Below are positions 33,741 through 42,440 of a stretch of DNA of 64,000 nucleotides, piece by piece. The translations under genes and the position numbers were made by a program. The stretch lies in the NCBI GenBank assembly GCA_035471925.1, contig DATIPO010000105.1, forward strand, positions 4,994 to 68,993, written 5' to 3'. Origin of the DNA: JANQFM01 sp035471925 (GTDB lineage Bacteria > Acidobacteriota > UBA6911 > RPQK01 > DATIPO01). Each line of letters opens with the position of its first letter. The stretch's first letter is position 1. Under the pieces are notes generated by a model. It saw only the letters and a list, made by a program, of their open reading frames with translations. It made no database searches and was not told where the DNA came from.

Positions 33741-36272
33741 ATGATCAGGGACTCAGTATCTTTGTGCGTCCGGGCCCTGGGGCGCTTGACGATCCGCTGT
33801 TCTCAGTGGCCGAGTAGAAGAGGTCGATTGTTGATATTACAGTTATTGCTGGCTAGCACGCTCTTGGCAGCGGGCGCATCCCCACAACCGGAATCTGAAT
33901 TCGCCACCGTCGAAGGACGCATCTCCTCGCTGGTGGACGGAGCCTTCTTGCCCGGGGCCGAAGTGCAGATCCTCTCCATGCCCTCTGGACGGGTGGTGGC
34001 GCGCGTCATCAGCGATGACCGGGGAAACTACAGCGCCTCTGGCCTGGCCGCCGGACGATACCGCGTCTCGGCCAGCTTGGACGGCTTTCAGCCCACCGAC
34101 AGCGAAACCTTCGACCTGCCTGCGGGAGGGCTGCGCCAAGTCGATCTGGCCCTTCCCATCCAATCGCTGGAAGAAAGCGTGGAAGTGGTGGGCTCGCGTC
34201 AAGCCGACGAGACCGGAACCTCCATAGAGTCGGTGGAAGGCGAGGTCGCCAATATCGCCCCCGTCAAGGGAGACGACTTCTCCGACCTGTTGCCGCTCCT
34301 GCCGGGAGTCATCCGCGGCGTGGACGGACGGCTGGTGATGAACGGCGGACGACCCACCCAAAGCAGCTACGTCATCAACAACTCCACCAACGTGACCGAC
34401 CCTTCTTCGGGCAATCTTGGTTTCACGCTGCCAAGCGACGCGGTGGAGAGCGTGGACGTCCTGGCCAATCCTTACGCTGCCGAATTCGGACGCTTCTCTT
34501 CAGGCATCACCAACATCCTGACCCGCCAAGGCACCAACAAGTGGCGCTTCCTGGTCAACAACTTTTTTCCCCGCGCCAAGCTCAGGGACGGGACCATCAT
34601 GGGCATCGGAGGCTTCACTCCGCGCTTCCAAGTGCGCGGACCCTTGGTGAAAGACCGCCTCTTCCTGTCCCAGACCGTGCAGTACCGCTACCTGATCGAC
34701 GACGTGCCCTCGCTGCCCGAACTGGAATCCGACACTCGGCTGGAAAGCTTCTCCAGCTTCACCCAGCTTGATGCCCAGTTCAATGACAGTCACAACCTGA
34801 CCACCTTTGTCTCGGTCTTTCCGCGTAAGCTCGATTTCGTCAACCTGGACACCTTCAACCCTCGGCCGGTCACGCCCAATTTGCACGAGAGGGGCTACCA
34901 GATCGGACTCTCCGAGCGCTTCGTCATCGATCCCAGCGTGGTCTTGGAGTCGACGGTCAGCGTCAAGGACTACGACGTCGACATTTTCGGCCAGGGACTG
35001 GGCGAGATGTTTCTCAACGTAGAGGAGAACAGCGGCGACTTCTTCAACATCCAGCGTCGGCGGACGCGCAGTTGGCAGTGGGTGGAGTCGCTCAGCATCT
35101 ACAAGGACTGGGCCGGCCAGCATCTTTTCAAATTCGGAGTCGACCTGCTCAACGCCTCCTACGACGGACTCTCCGACAGCCGTCCCGTTAACGTGACCCG
35201 TCAAGACGGCACCCTCAGCCAGAGAATTACCTTCTCGCCCGCTGCCTCTCAGCGGGTGCGCAACACTGACTTGGCCTTCTTCGCTCAGGACCGCTGGCGC
35301 CTGAGCGACCGCCTGCTGCTGGAATTCGGCGCCCGTATCGACCGCGACGGCGTCTTCGAGCGCACCAACTTTGCACCGCGCTTCGGCTTCGCCATCGGGG
35401 TCCTGCCCGCCGGCAAAGGCATCGTCAAGGGCGGGGCCGGACTCTTCTACGACCGCGTCCCCCTGACCGTGGAGGCTTTTCCAGACTTCGAGCGCCGCAC
35501 TGTGACCCGCTTCGCGCCGGACGGCCTCACTCCCCTGGGAACTCCCGTTACCTTCCGCCACCAATTGGCCGACGACCTGCGCACGCCCTACTCCTTCACC
35601 TGGAACGTGGAATACGACCACCGTCTGCGGCCCAACCTGCTGCTCAAAACCAATTTCCTGCGCCGCCAGGGCAATCACGAGATCATCCTCGATCCGCTGG
35701 ACGGCAACGATCCCCGCCTGCGTCTGGACAGCCGCGGCCGCTCGCGCTACTGGGAACTGGAACTCACCTCCCGCTGGAACTACTCGGAAAAAAGCTTCCT
35801 CATCGCCTCCTACGTACGTTCGGAGAGCGAGCAGGACCTCAACGACTTCGATCAGTTCTTCGGCAACTTCCGCGATCCCATCATCCGGCCCAATGAGTAT
35901 TCATTCGCCGACAGCGACGTGAGCAACCGCCTGCTCCTGCAAGGCACCTGGATCCTCCCCGACGATTGGATCTTCTCGCCCGTCCTGGAGTGGCGCGACG
36001 GCTTCCCCTTTTCGGCCCGCGACGAAGACCGGTTTTTCGTGGGCCCCCGCAACCGGGCCGGACGGTTCCCCAACCTGGTCACCCTCGACGTCGACCTTCA
36101 GAGATGGTTCACCATCAAGGGGATCCGGGCCCGCATCGGCATCCGCATCTTCAACATCTTCAACACCTTCACGCCCCGCGACGTTCAGAACATCGTCGAC
36201 TCGCCCCGTTTCGGGACCTTCTTCAACACCAACGAACGCATCTTTGGCGGAACCTTTCAGATCGAGCCTTAA
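33741..36272 (+). CDS. TonB-dependent receptor with N-terminal carboxypeptidase-regulatory-like domain
   Basis: After a signal peptide (ILQLLLASTLLAAGA) comes an Ig-like carboxypeptidase regulatory domain with a DDRGNYSASGLAAGRYRVSASLDGF core. A TonB plug follows (FSDLLPLLPGVIRG, AVESVDVLANPYAAEFGR), then a long beta-barrel rich in aromatic strands. This build is widely expanded in Acidobacteriota and takes up unknown nutrients across the outer membrane. The end reads FGGTFQIEP without the terminal aromatic residue usual for barrel proteins. The start is uncertain: ATG at 33741, or a TTG at 33714 closer to a GCAGGCGGA site. No adjacent SusD-type gene. Confidence 0.85.
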   Translation: MIRDSVSLCVRALGRLTIRCSQWPSRRGRLLILQLLLASTLLAAGASPQPESEFATVEGRISSLVDGAFLPGAEVQILSMPSGRVVARVISDDRGNYSASGLAAGRYRVSASLDGFQPTDSETFDLPAGGLRQVDLALPIQSLEESVEVVGSRQADETGTSIESVEGEVANIAPVKGDDFSDLLPLLPGVIRGVDGRLVMNGGRPTQSSYVINNSTNVTDPSSGNLGFTLPSDAVESVDVLANPYAAEFGRFSSGITNILTRQGTNKWRFLVNNFFPRAKLRDGTIMGIGGFTPRFQVRGPLVKDRLFLSQTVQYRYLIDDVPSLPELESDTRLESFSSFTQLDAQFNDSHNLTTFVSVFPRKLDFVNLDTFNPRPVTPNLHERGYQIGLSERFVIDPSVVLESTVSVKDYDVDIFGQGLGEMFLNVEENSGDFFNIQRRRTRSWQWVESLSIYKDWAGQHLFKFGVDLLNASYDGLSDSRPVNVTRQDGTLSQRITFSPAASQRVRNTDLAFFAQDRWRLSDRLLLEFGARIDRDGVFERTNFAPRFGFAIGVLPAGKGIVKGGAGLFYDRVPLTVEAFPDFERRTVTRFAPDGLTPLGTPVTFRHQLADDLRTPYSFTWNVEYDHRLRPNLLLKTNFLRRQGNHEIILDPLDGNDPRLRLDSRGRSRYWELELTSRWNYSEKSFLIASYVRSESEQDLNDFDQFFGNFRDPIIRPNEYSFADSDVSNRLLLQGTWILPDDWIFSPVLEWRDGFPFSARDEDRFFVGPRNRAGRFPNLVTLDVDLQRWFTIKGIRARIGIRIFNIFNTFTPRDVQNIVDSPRFGTFFNTNERIFGGTFQIEP

Positions 36273-36322
36273 ACAGGCCCAGACGCCCGTCGGCCATGGC
36301 GCGAGGGCTGCGCCCGCAGGGT

Positions 36323-37078
36323 TCAGGGCGCGGCAGGAGAGCGGGAGGGAGTGCTGAAACAGCCCTGGGCCACCAGGCGCTCGGCCTCTTGCCGGGCATG
36401 CGGGGTGTCGATGTCGATCCATCGGCGGTCGCCGATGTCCCAGGTTTCGACACGGCTTTGACGGGCCAGAGAAAGGATGCCGCCGGTCAGCGAAGCGTCT
36501 CCCCGGTTGCGGCTGTCGCGCATGGCCCAGAAGACGGTGGGGGAGAGGGCGAACATGCCGGTGTCGACGGCATTGTATTCGCCTAGGTCTTTGCCCAGAT
36601 CCTCAATGCAGTTGTCCACGCAGCGCACCTTGGTGGCATCCTCCAAGTCGAAGACCTGCCCGATCTTGGAGTCGGTCGCCAAAATCCCCCCGTGCTCGGG
36701 CACCGGCTTTTGCAGCAAGTCACGCAAGGTCGAACGCTGGAAGAAGTGATCGGACATCAACAGCAGGAAGGGCTTCTCCACCAAGTCTTCAACGGCCAGC
36801 AGCGATACGCCGTTAGGACGATCATAGAGCGGATTGTGGACCCACTCGATTCGGACCCCGTTCTGAGACCGGAACTCCCGGCGGATCTCGGTCCCGCGAT
36901 AACCGACGACCACGAAGACCCGCTCCAGGCCGCATTCCGACAGCCAGCGCAGAATGTGGCCCATCAAAGGCTGATCGGCGATCTGAACCAGAGGCTTGGG
37001 CAGATTGGTGGCGGCGGACATGCGACTTCCGTTGCCCGCTGCCAGGATGACGGCTTCCTTGACTTTCCCCTCGTGCAT
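36323..37078 (-). CDS. Sugar-/inositol-phosphate nucleotidyltransferase (cytidylyltransferase-like)
   Basis: The 251-residue protein has the nucleotidyltransferase loop AVILAAGNGSRM, LPKPLVQIADQPLMGHIL, VVVGYRGTEIR and LLLMSDHFF with the metal-binding aspartate. The pattern is closest in my view to inositol-1-phosphate cytidylyltransferases (IPCT) and related CTP-using enzymes rather than glucose-1-phosphate thymidylyltransferases. The upstream gene on the same strand encodes a CDP-alcohol phosphotransferase, which would consume a CDP-linked product. AAGGA precedes the ATG by nine bases. It appears to have its own promoter at 37200-37228. Confidence 0.8.
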   Translation of the reverse strand: MHEGKVKEAVILAAGNGSRMSAATNLPKPLVQIADQPLMGHILRWLSECGLERVFVVVGYRGTEIRREFRSQNGVRIEWVHNPLYDRPNGVSLLAVEDLVEKPFLLLMSDHFFQRSTLRDLLQKPVPEHGGILATDSKIGQVFDLEDATKVRCVDNCIEDLGKDLGEYNAVDTGMFALSPTVFWAMRDSRNRGDASLTGGILSLARQSRVETWDIGDRRWIDIDTPHARQEAERLVAQGCFSTPSRSPAAP

Positions 37079-37197
37079 GCGCGAATTCCTTGCTCTACGT
37101 GTCCTTGCGTCTCGTCGGCTCTTCCTCAGCAGGCCCCTCAGTAGCGTTTGAACCCTAATTCCGCACTGTGGCGGCAGCGAAAAGGCATTTGAGTCGG

Positions 37198-37228
37198 GGA
37201 GTATAACAGTACTCCGCTCTGGAAGGAA
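37198..37228 (-). promoter_or_regulatory. Candidate promoter with overlapping operator for the nucleotidyltransferase gene
   Basis: On the minus strand TTCCTT and an extended -10 TGTTATACT (TATACT at 37205-37200) are spaced 17 bases. An inverted repeat GGAGTA-N6-TACTCC (37198-37215) covers the -10, as a repressor site would. Confidence 0.42.
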
Positions 37229-37294
37229 TACCCGAAGTTGGTTTTCAAAGTCCTTGCTATAGAACACAAACTCTGCAAGCGGGCCTCCCCCTAG

Positions 37295-37900
37295 TCACAG
37301 CTCACGCAGAAATTGGGGCTTTCCGGTGATCTGAGCCTTGGTGTAGAGAATTCGGTGGACGACCGTCCAGTTGCCCAGCACGGCCATGACCCACAACACT
37401 GGCTCCATGTGGTAGAAGGAGCCGATAATCAGCAGCACGATGCGTTCGGGACGCTCCATGAAACCCACTTTGCATTTGGGAATCAGGCATTCGGCCCGGG
37501 CCCGTGCATAGGAGATCAGCACCGATGCCATCATCACCACTCCGATCAGCACCACATAGGGCAGCCGGTCGGTGCGCCCGTAGTGCATGAGCAACCCCAG
37601 CAGAATGATGAGGTCGGAATAGCGGTCCATGATGGAATCGAAGAAAGCTCCGAACTCGGAAACCGAGTCGGTGGCACGGGCCACCATGCCGTCCACCATG
37701 TCGAAGAGGCCGGCCAGGATAAGGATGAAGCCCGCCAAGGTAAAGTCCCCGTCCGAATAGGCGAAGGCGAAAGCCACGGCCAGACTGACCAGGAATCCCA
37801 GGAAGGTGAGCCGGTTGGGCGTGATGCGCAGAAACGCCAGCAACTTCACGATGGCTCTCAGGATCACTTGCGCGCCTTGTCCGATTTTCTCCGTGATCAT
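37295..37900 (-). CDS. CDP-alcohol phosphatidyltransferase family protein
   Basis: The 201-residue membrane protein contains the full CDP-alcohol phosphotransferase motif DxxDGxxARx8GxxxDxxxD (DMVDGMVARATDSVSEFGAFFDSIMD) and about five more hydrophobic helices. It joins a CDP-activated group to an alcohol, such as inositol phosphate, glycerol phosphate or serine. Next to a possible inositol-phosphate cytidylyltransferase, a role in phosphoinositide or di-myo-inositol phosphate synthesis is plausible but inferred. A GTG six codons upstream is an alternative start. It lies 165 bp behind mlaD on the same strand. Confidence 0.87.
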   Translation of the reverse strand: MITEKIGQGAQVILRAIVKLLAFLRITPNRLTFLGFLVSLAVAFAFAYSDGDFTLAGFILILAGLFDMVDGMVARATDSVSEFGAFFDSIMDRYSDLIILLGLLMHYGRTDRLPYVVLIGVVMMASVLISYARARAECLIPKCKVGFMERPERIVLLIIGSFYHMEPVLWVMAVLGNWTVVHRILYTKAQITGKPQFLREL

Positions 37901-38065
37901 GGTGACGTAGAATACCACGCCCGTACGGCACCGCCCACTCCCTCAGGCTGGCAGACGGCTCCTTCGGGACCTGGCGGCCCGCATGGTGCCGCCGAGAGCA
38001 CGCCGGCAATTGACCATGCCGAGAAAGCTTGACCGGCCTGTGAACTTGCCGGCCGCCCGCCGTCC

Positions 38066-39475
38066 CTAAAAGAGCTCGAATTTGATCGTCAGGAAGCGGC
38101 GCGGATTCTGGCGGAAGTCGTAGATCAGCTTGACCAGCTCGCTGGAGAGTTCGTTGACGTTCTGATAGAGCTGCTCGTCCTTGGCCAGTCGGCCCAGGGT
38201 GCCGCGTCCCTGCTCAACGTCCTCCAAAATGGTGGAGAGGCGGTCGATGGAATCCCGCAGGTCGGTGTAGAGCTTTTCGTCTTTGGACAGCTTGCCCAGG
38301 GTGCCCTCGCCGCGCTCGATGCGTCCCGTGACCTCCTGCATGCTGGCCATCATTTTGTCGATCTTGTCGTAGAGTTCGCGCTGCTTGATGAGCAGGCCGA
38401 TGGTCCCCTGCCCTTCCTCGATCGACTTGACCACCTTGTCGACGTCGTCCACCGTCGTCACCAGCCGGTCGTGCAGCTTGGGATCTTGAATGAGGGTGGG
38501 GATGGTGCCCTTGCCCTCGGTCACCTCGCGCAGCATGCGGGCTGCTTCGGCGGCAGCCTGTTGGGCCGTTTCTACGGCCGCGTTGAGGTTGTTGTAGAAG
38601 GAGGGGTCGTTGAAGAAGCGGCCCACCGAGCCTTCGCCCTCTTCGAACTGGTCGATCAGCTCCACCAAACGGCCCGAGAGCAGCTCGAAGTTGGCCAGCA
38701 CGTCGTTGGCTCCGGTGATCAGTTCCTGGAAGCCCGACTGGGTCTCGCCGGTGATGACCACGACCTCGCGCTCATCGTCGCTGAAGAAAGTGGATTCAAC
38801 GAGTTCGGTGACCACCGGAGGCGGCTGGTTGGTGCGTCCCAGCGAGATTTCGATGTACTTGTCGCCCAGCAGTCCGACGTTGCCCAGGGAGATGCTGCTG
38901 TCATTGCGGATCCAGTCGCGGTAGCGGTTGGTGATCTGCATGTAGACGGCGATGTTCTGGATCTGGGCGTGGGCCCGCTCGATATCTTCCGTGGTGCGGT
39001 CCAACTGCTCCTGCAACCGTTCCAGCCTGCCCTGGGCATCCTGCAGCCGCTGCTGGGCCTGAGCGGCGGCCTCCGAGTCGGCACCCGCATCGGCCACCGC
39101 GGCCTGATAGTCGGCTTCAAGCCGGGAGACGTTCTGCTGGCCGGCCCGCACCTGGTCGCGTAGCTGAGAGGTCTGGTTGTTGAGGACGTTGAGTCTTCCC
39201 ATGGTCTCCTGATTGGTCTGGGTGTCGGGGATGACCCCAGCGGGAGACATTTCGACGCGGGTGATGTTGCCCACCTCGACGCCGCCCAGGCGCACGAGGT
39301 CCCCGGGCTTGAGTCCGGAGACGTTGTTGAGGTAGGTCTTGGCCATGAAGGTCTCTTCGAAAAGGCCCACTTGGGTGCCGATGGTGAAGATGGCCACGGC
39401 CAGAATGGCGCAGGCCACCACCACGAAGATGCCGACTCTCAACTCAGATAGTGTGGGGCGCCGTTTTCCTTCCAT
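38066..39475 (-). CDS. mlaD: MlaD/MCE domain protein of a phospholipid transport system
   Basis: The 469-residue protein has one N-terminal membrane helix and an MCE domain (YLNNVSGLKPGDLVRLGGVEVGNITRVEM). A long alpha-helical region follows, with repeated GEGTIGxL/GRGTLGRL segments and an inserted coiled coil at about 95-175. MCE proteins form periplasmic rings or tubes through which lipids pass between inner and outer membrane. It is much longer than E. coli MlaD (183 residues), so it may form a more extended conduit. It is the third gene of mlaE-mlaF-mlaD; no MlaA, MlaB or MlaC homologue is in the window. Confidence 0.9.
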   Translation of the reverse strand: MEGKRRPTLSELRVGIFVVVACAILAVAIFTIGTQVGLFEETFMAKTYLNNVSGLKPGDLVRLGGVEVGNITRVEMSPAGVIPDTQTNQETMGRLNVLNNQTSQLRDQVRAGQQNVSRLEADYQAAVADAGADSEAAAQAQQRLQDAQGRLERLQEQLDRTTEDIERAHAQIQNIAVYMQITNRYRDWIRNDSSISLGNVGLLGDKYIEISLGRTNQPPPVVTELVESTFFSDDEREVVVITGETQSGFQELITGANDVLANFELLSGRLVELIDQFEEGEGSVGRFFNDPSFYNNLNAAVETAQQAAAEAARMLREVTEGKGTIPTLIQDPKLHDRLVTTVDDVDKVVKSIEEGQGTIGLLIKQRELYDKIDKMMASMQEVTGRIERGEGTLGKLSKDEKLYTDLRDSIDRLSTILEDVEQGRGTLGRLAKDEQLYQNVNELSSELVKLIYDFRQNPRRFLTIKFELF

Positions 39476-39498
39476 TGCTTAACTTCCCTTCGTGGTCC

Positions 39499-40290
39499 TC
39501 AGTCGAGAAACTCCTTGACCCATTGGTCGTCGAATTCGCGTAGCTTTTCATCGGGCCCCTCGAAAATGACCCGGCCGTCTTTCAGCATGACGAAACGCGT
39601 GTTGATCAGGCAGAATTCTCCGTCCTCGCGCCGGAACCGGGTCTGGCCTTCATCGTCCACGGTGGCGATCTCACTGGCCAGGATCATGGCCGTGGTCAGG
39701 TCATGGGTGACCAGGATGGAGGTGACTCCCTCCAAGTCGCGCAGCTTCATGATCAGTTCCGAGATGGTGCGGCTGGTGATGGGATCCAATCCCGCGGTGG
39801 GCTCGTCGTAGAGCACGATGCGGGGCTTTCCCACCAGCGCCCGGGCGATGCCCACGCGGCGGCGCATCCCTCCCGAGAGCTCCGAGGGCATCATGTCGGC
39901 GGTGTGCTCGAGTCCCACGAAGCCCAGCACTTGGCGCACCATGGAATCGATCTCGTCGCGGGCGTAGCGGCTCTCTTCCAGCAAACGGTAGCCTACGTTC
40001 TGGCCCACCGTCAGGAAGTCGAAGAGGGCGCCCTCCTGAAAAACCATGCCGATCTGCTTGCGCATGGGCATGAGATCGTCTTCGGTCACCTCGGTGATGT
40101 CCTCTCCGTCGACGTAGACCCGTCCCCGGTCGGGCTTGACCAGACCCAGCACCATCTTGAGTATGGTCGACTTGCCGGATCCTCCGCCGCCCAGGATGAC
40201 CTTGGTCTCGGCTGGCTGAAGCGACATCGAGAAGTCGTCCAGCACGCGCTCTTGGCCGAAGGTCTTGGTGACGTTTTCGAAGCGGATCAT
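39499..40290 (-). CDS. mlaF: ABC transporter ATP-binding protein MlaF
   Basis: The 263-residue ATPase has Walker A GGGGSGKST, the signature LSGGMRRRVGIARAL, Walker B IVLYDEPTAGLDP and the switch histidine in LVTHD. The EGALFDFLTVGQNV segment after the Q-loop is typical of MlaF rather than generic importers. It powers lipid movement through the permease encoded just upstream. An extended start two codons upstream (GTG at 40296) is equally possible. The gaps to its neighbours are 19-23 bp. Confidence 0.93.
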   Translation of the reverse strand: MIRFENVTKTFGQERVLDDFSMSLQPAETKVILGGGGSGKSTILKMVLGLVKPDRGRVYVDGEDITEVTEDDLMPMRKQIGMVFQEGALFDFLTVGQNVGYRLLEESRYARDEIDSMVRQVLGFVGLEHTADMMPSELSGGMRRRVGIARALVGKPRIVLYDEPTAGLDPITSRTISELIMKLRDLEGVTSILVTHDLTTAMILASEIATVDDEGQTRFRREDGEFCLINTRFVMLKDGRVIFEGPDEKLREFDDQWVKEFLD

Positions 40291-40309
40291 GCTCACGTTT
40301 CCAGATCCC

Positions 40310-41068
40310 TCAATATCGCAGGTCCTGCAGCACCTTGGTGAGAAAGAAATCAGCCACGATCACCAAGATGGAGGCGGTGACCACGGCCCGGGTCGTCGCT
40401 TCGCCCACGCCCCTGGTGCCGCCCGTCGTGCTGAGTCCGCGGTAGCAGCCCACCATGCCCACGATGAAGCCGAAAAAGATGGGCTTGACCAGTCCTTCCA
40501 GGGCGTCGTTGTAGTCAATGGCCCGCAAAGCCGTCGTCCAGTACAAGTTTGTGTTGAGATTCAGTTTGTAAAAAGACACGATCCATCCGCCCAAAAGCCC
40601 GAAAAGATCGGCCAGCACGGTCAGCAAAGGCAGTGTCGTGACGCAAGCGATGACACGCGGCGTGACCAGCTTCTTGGAGGGATCGGTGCCCAGCGCGCGC
40701 ATGGCGTCGACCTGTTCGGTAACCACCATCGATCCCAGTTGCGAGGCGATGCCTGAGCCCACGCGTCCAGCCACCATCAGAGCCGACAGGACGGGTCCCA
40801 ACTCGCGGATCAGGGAAAGCGACACCAGTTGTCCGGTCAGGTTGACAGCTCCGAAGGCCTTGAGCGAATTGGCGCTCTGCAAGGCCAGAACGCCGCCGGT
40901 GAAGAAGCCCGTCAAAATGATGATGGCCAGCGACCCCACGCCGATGGCGTCCATTTGAATGAGCGTATCTTGAAAATAGCGCGGACTCCTGAAGAGGTTG
41001 GTTACGGCCCTCACGCTCAGCAACGTGAAGTTTTGGACCTCCTGCAGCGCTTTGTAAATGAAATCCAT
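40310..41068 (-). CDS. mlaE: MlaE-type lipid ABC permease
   Basis: The 252-residue protein carries the MlaE permease pattern: an N-terminal interface helix, IIILTGFFTGGVLALQ, LVSLSLIRELGPVLSALMVAGRVGSGIASQLGSM with the conserved glutamate and arginine, and a C-terminal GATTRAVV-like region (VGEATTRAVVTASI). Two copies form the inner-membrane core with MlaF. GGGAACG lies upstream of the ATG. It is first in the leftward mla run, so the region 41069-41493 should hold the promoter. Confidence 0.93.
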   Translation of the reverse strand: MDFIYKALQEVQNFTLLSVRAVTNLFRSPRYFQDTLIQMDAIGVGSLAIIILTGFFTGGVLALQSANSLKAFGAVNLTGQLVSLSLIRELGPVLSALMVAGRVGSGIASQLGSMVVTEQVDAMRALGTDPSKKLVTPRVIACVTTLPLLTVLADLFGLLGGWIVSFYKLNLNTNLYWTTALRAIDYNDALEGLVKPIFFGFIVGMVGCYRGLSTTGGTRGVGEATTRAVVTASILVIVADFFLTKVLQDLRY

Positions 41069-41493
41069 GTAAAAATCGTTCCCGGCCCTAGAGGCTCGTA
41101 GTCGGCAACCTTAGCGTCTTTAAGAGATGTCGCAGGAGCGGCATTGTCGCATCCGATTCCAACCGCGACCCGGAAGCCGGTCCGACGCGCCTCAAAGAGT
41201 TTAGCAGATGGCGGAATGGCGCAGGACGGCGCGAGTGAGGCTTTTGCAGTCCTGCCAGCAAAGACGGTATTCTGGAACGAGGGCAGAGGCTCAGCGAGCC
41301 GCCTGTAACCGCCGACAGGATACGAGGCGCTGTCCATGCTTGCTAAACTGGACTTGTGTGTAAAGTTGTTGGCCACTTGGCAGCCTAGCGAGCTGCCTCA
41401 AGCCGCCGAGAGCATTGGGGGGCAACTGATCCTGGAGGCTGAGGCTTGACACGCGCGTGAACGTGTTGGCCGCCTAGTGGTCCTAGAGGAGAA
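41069..41493. other. Divergent intergenic region between mlaE and def, no gene
   Basis: These 425 bases contain no frame with family resemblance and no RNA gene. TTGCTA and TAAAGT near 41340-41365 are spaced too tightly (15 bases) to call a promoter with confidence. Confidence 0.45.
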
Positions 41494-42003
41494 ATGATTC
41501 GCGAGATCATCAAATACGGCCGGCCTGAGTTGGTGCGCCCCTCGGAAAAGGTTGACGAATTCGACGAGGATCTGCGCAGTCTGGCGTCCGACATGCTTGA
41601 AACGATGTATGACGCCGAAGGCGTGGGACTGGCGGCGCCGCAGGTGGCCATCAACAAGCGCCTGATCGTGGTGGACGTCACTTCAGGCCGCCAGGACGGA
41701 AACCAGTACGTCCTGGTCAATCCCGAGATCGCGGACTCGGAGGGCTCCCAGGTGGGTGAGGAAGGCTGCCTCAGCATTCCAGGCTTCACCGCCAATGTGG
41801 AGCGTCCGCTGAGCGTCAAGATCAAGGCCCAGAGCCTGGAGGGCGAGCCGATCGAGATCGAGGCCGACGAATTCCTGGCCCGGGCCCTGTGTCATGAAAT
41901 CGACCACCTTGAAGGCATCCTCTACCTCGACCGCATTTCGCCTCTCAAGCGCCAGGTGATTAAGCGCAAGATCCGCAAGCTGATGAAATCGGGCGAATGG
42001 TAA
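41494..42003 (+). CDS. def: Peptide deformylase
   Basis: The 169-residue enzyme shows all three deformylase motifs: GVGLAAPQV, EEGCLSIPG with the metal-binding cysteine, and HEIDHLEG with the two histidines and catalytic glutamate. It removes the formyl group from nascent proteins. AGAGGAG precedes the ATG. It opens a ten-gene rightward run, and its stop overlaps the ykgJ start (ATGGTAA). The formyltransferase of the same pathway is two genes downstream. Confidence 0.95.
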   Translation: MIREIIKYGRPELVRPSEKVDEFDEDLRSLASDMLETMYDAEGVGLAAPQVAINKRLIVVDVTSGRQDGNQYVLVNPEIADSEGSQVGEEGCLSIPGFTANVERPLSVKIKAQSLEGEPIEIEADEFLARALCHEIDHLEGILYLDRISPLKRQVIKRKIRKLMKSGEW

Positions 42004-42440
42004 AGCACTTCCGCCAAGATCCCTGGTACAAAGACGGCCTGTGCTTTGAATGCACGCGCTGCGGCGACTGCTGCGGAGGCGAACCCGGCGTTGTCGTCGT
42101 CAACGCCCAGGAGATCGCGGTTCTGGCGCGGCGCCTGGGGGTGGAAGAGGACTTGTTCCGCCGCCGCTATGTGCGCCGTCTGGACGGCGGAGCTTTGAGC
42201 CTCAAAGAAAAAGACAACTACGACTGCGTCTTCTATCAACGGGACCAGGGTTGTTCGGTCTACAGTGACCGTCCCCGCCAGTGCCGCACTTGGCCGTTCT
42301 GGGGCAAGATCGTGGCCACCCGCCGCAGTTGGGAATGGACGGCCCGAAAGTGTCCGGGAATGAACCGGGGAGCGCGTCGTTCGCGTCGCGAGATCGAGGA
42401 ATCGGCCGCCAACGACGGGACGCATGGAGGATGGGATTGA
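41997..42440 (+). CDS. YkgJ family cysteine-cluster protein
   Basis: The 147-residue protein has a cysteine-rich metal-binding pattern: CFECTRCGDCCGG near the start, then CVFYQRDQGCSVYSDRPRQCRTWPFW. It fits the zinc/iron chelate domain of the YkgJ family; the function is unknown. It overlaps def by 7 bases and fmt by 4, so translation of the three genes is probably coupled. A role near protein maturation is possible from context only. Confidence 0.87.
   Translation: MVKHFRQDPWYKDGLCFECTRCGDCCGGEPGVVVVNAQEIAVLARRLGVEEDLFRRRYVRRLDGGALSLKEKDNYDCVFYQRDQGCSVYSDRPRQCRTWPFWGKIVATRRSWEWTARKCPGMNRGARRSRREIEESAANDGTHGGWD

Noticed and set aside
34500..35678. 392-codon leftward frame opposite the TonB receptor barrel
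   Set aside because: It is antisense to a well supported outer membrane receptor, with no domain or ribosome binding site.
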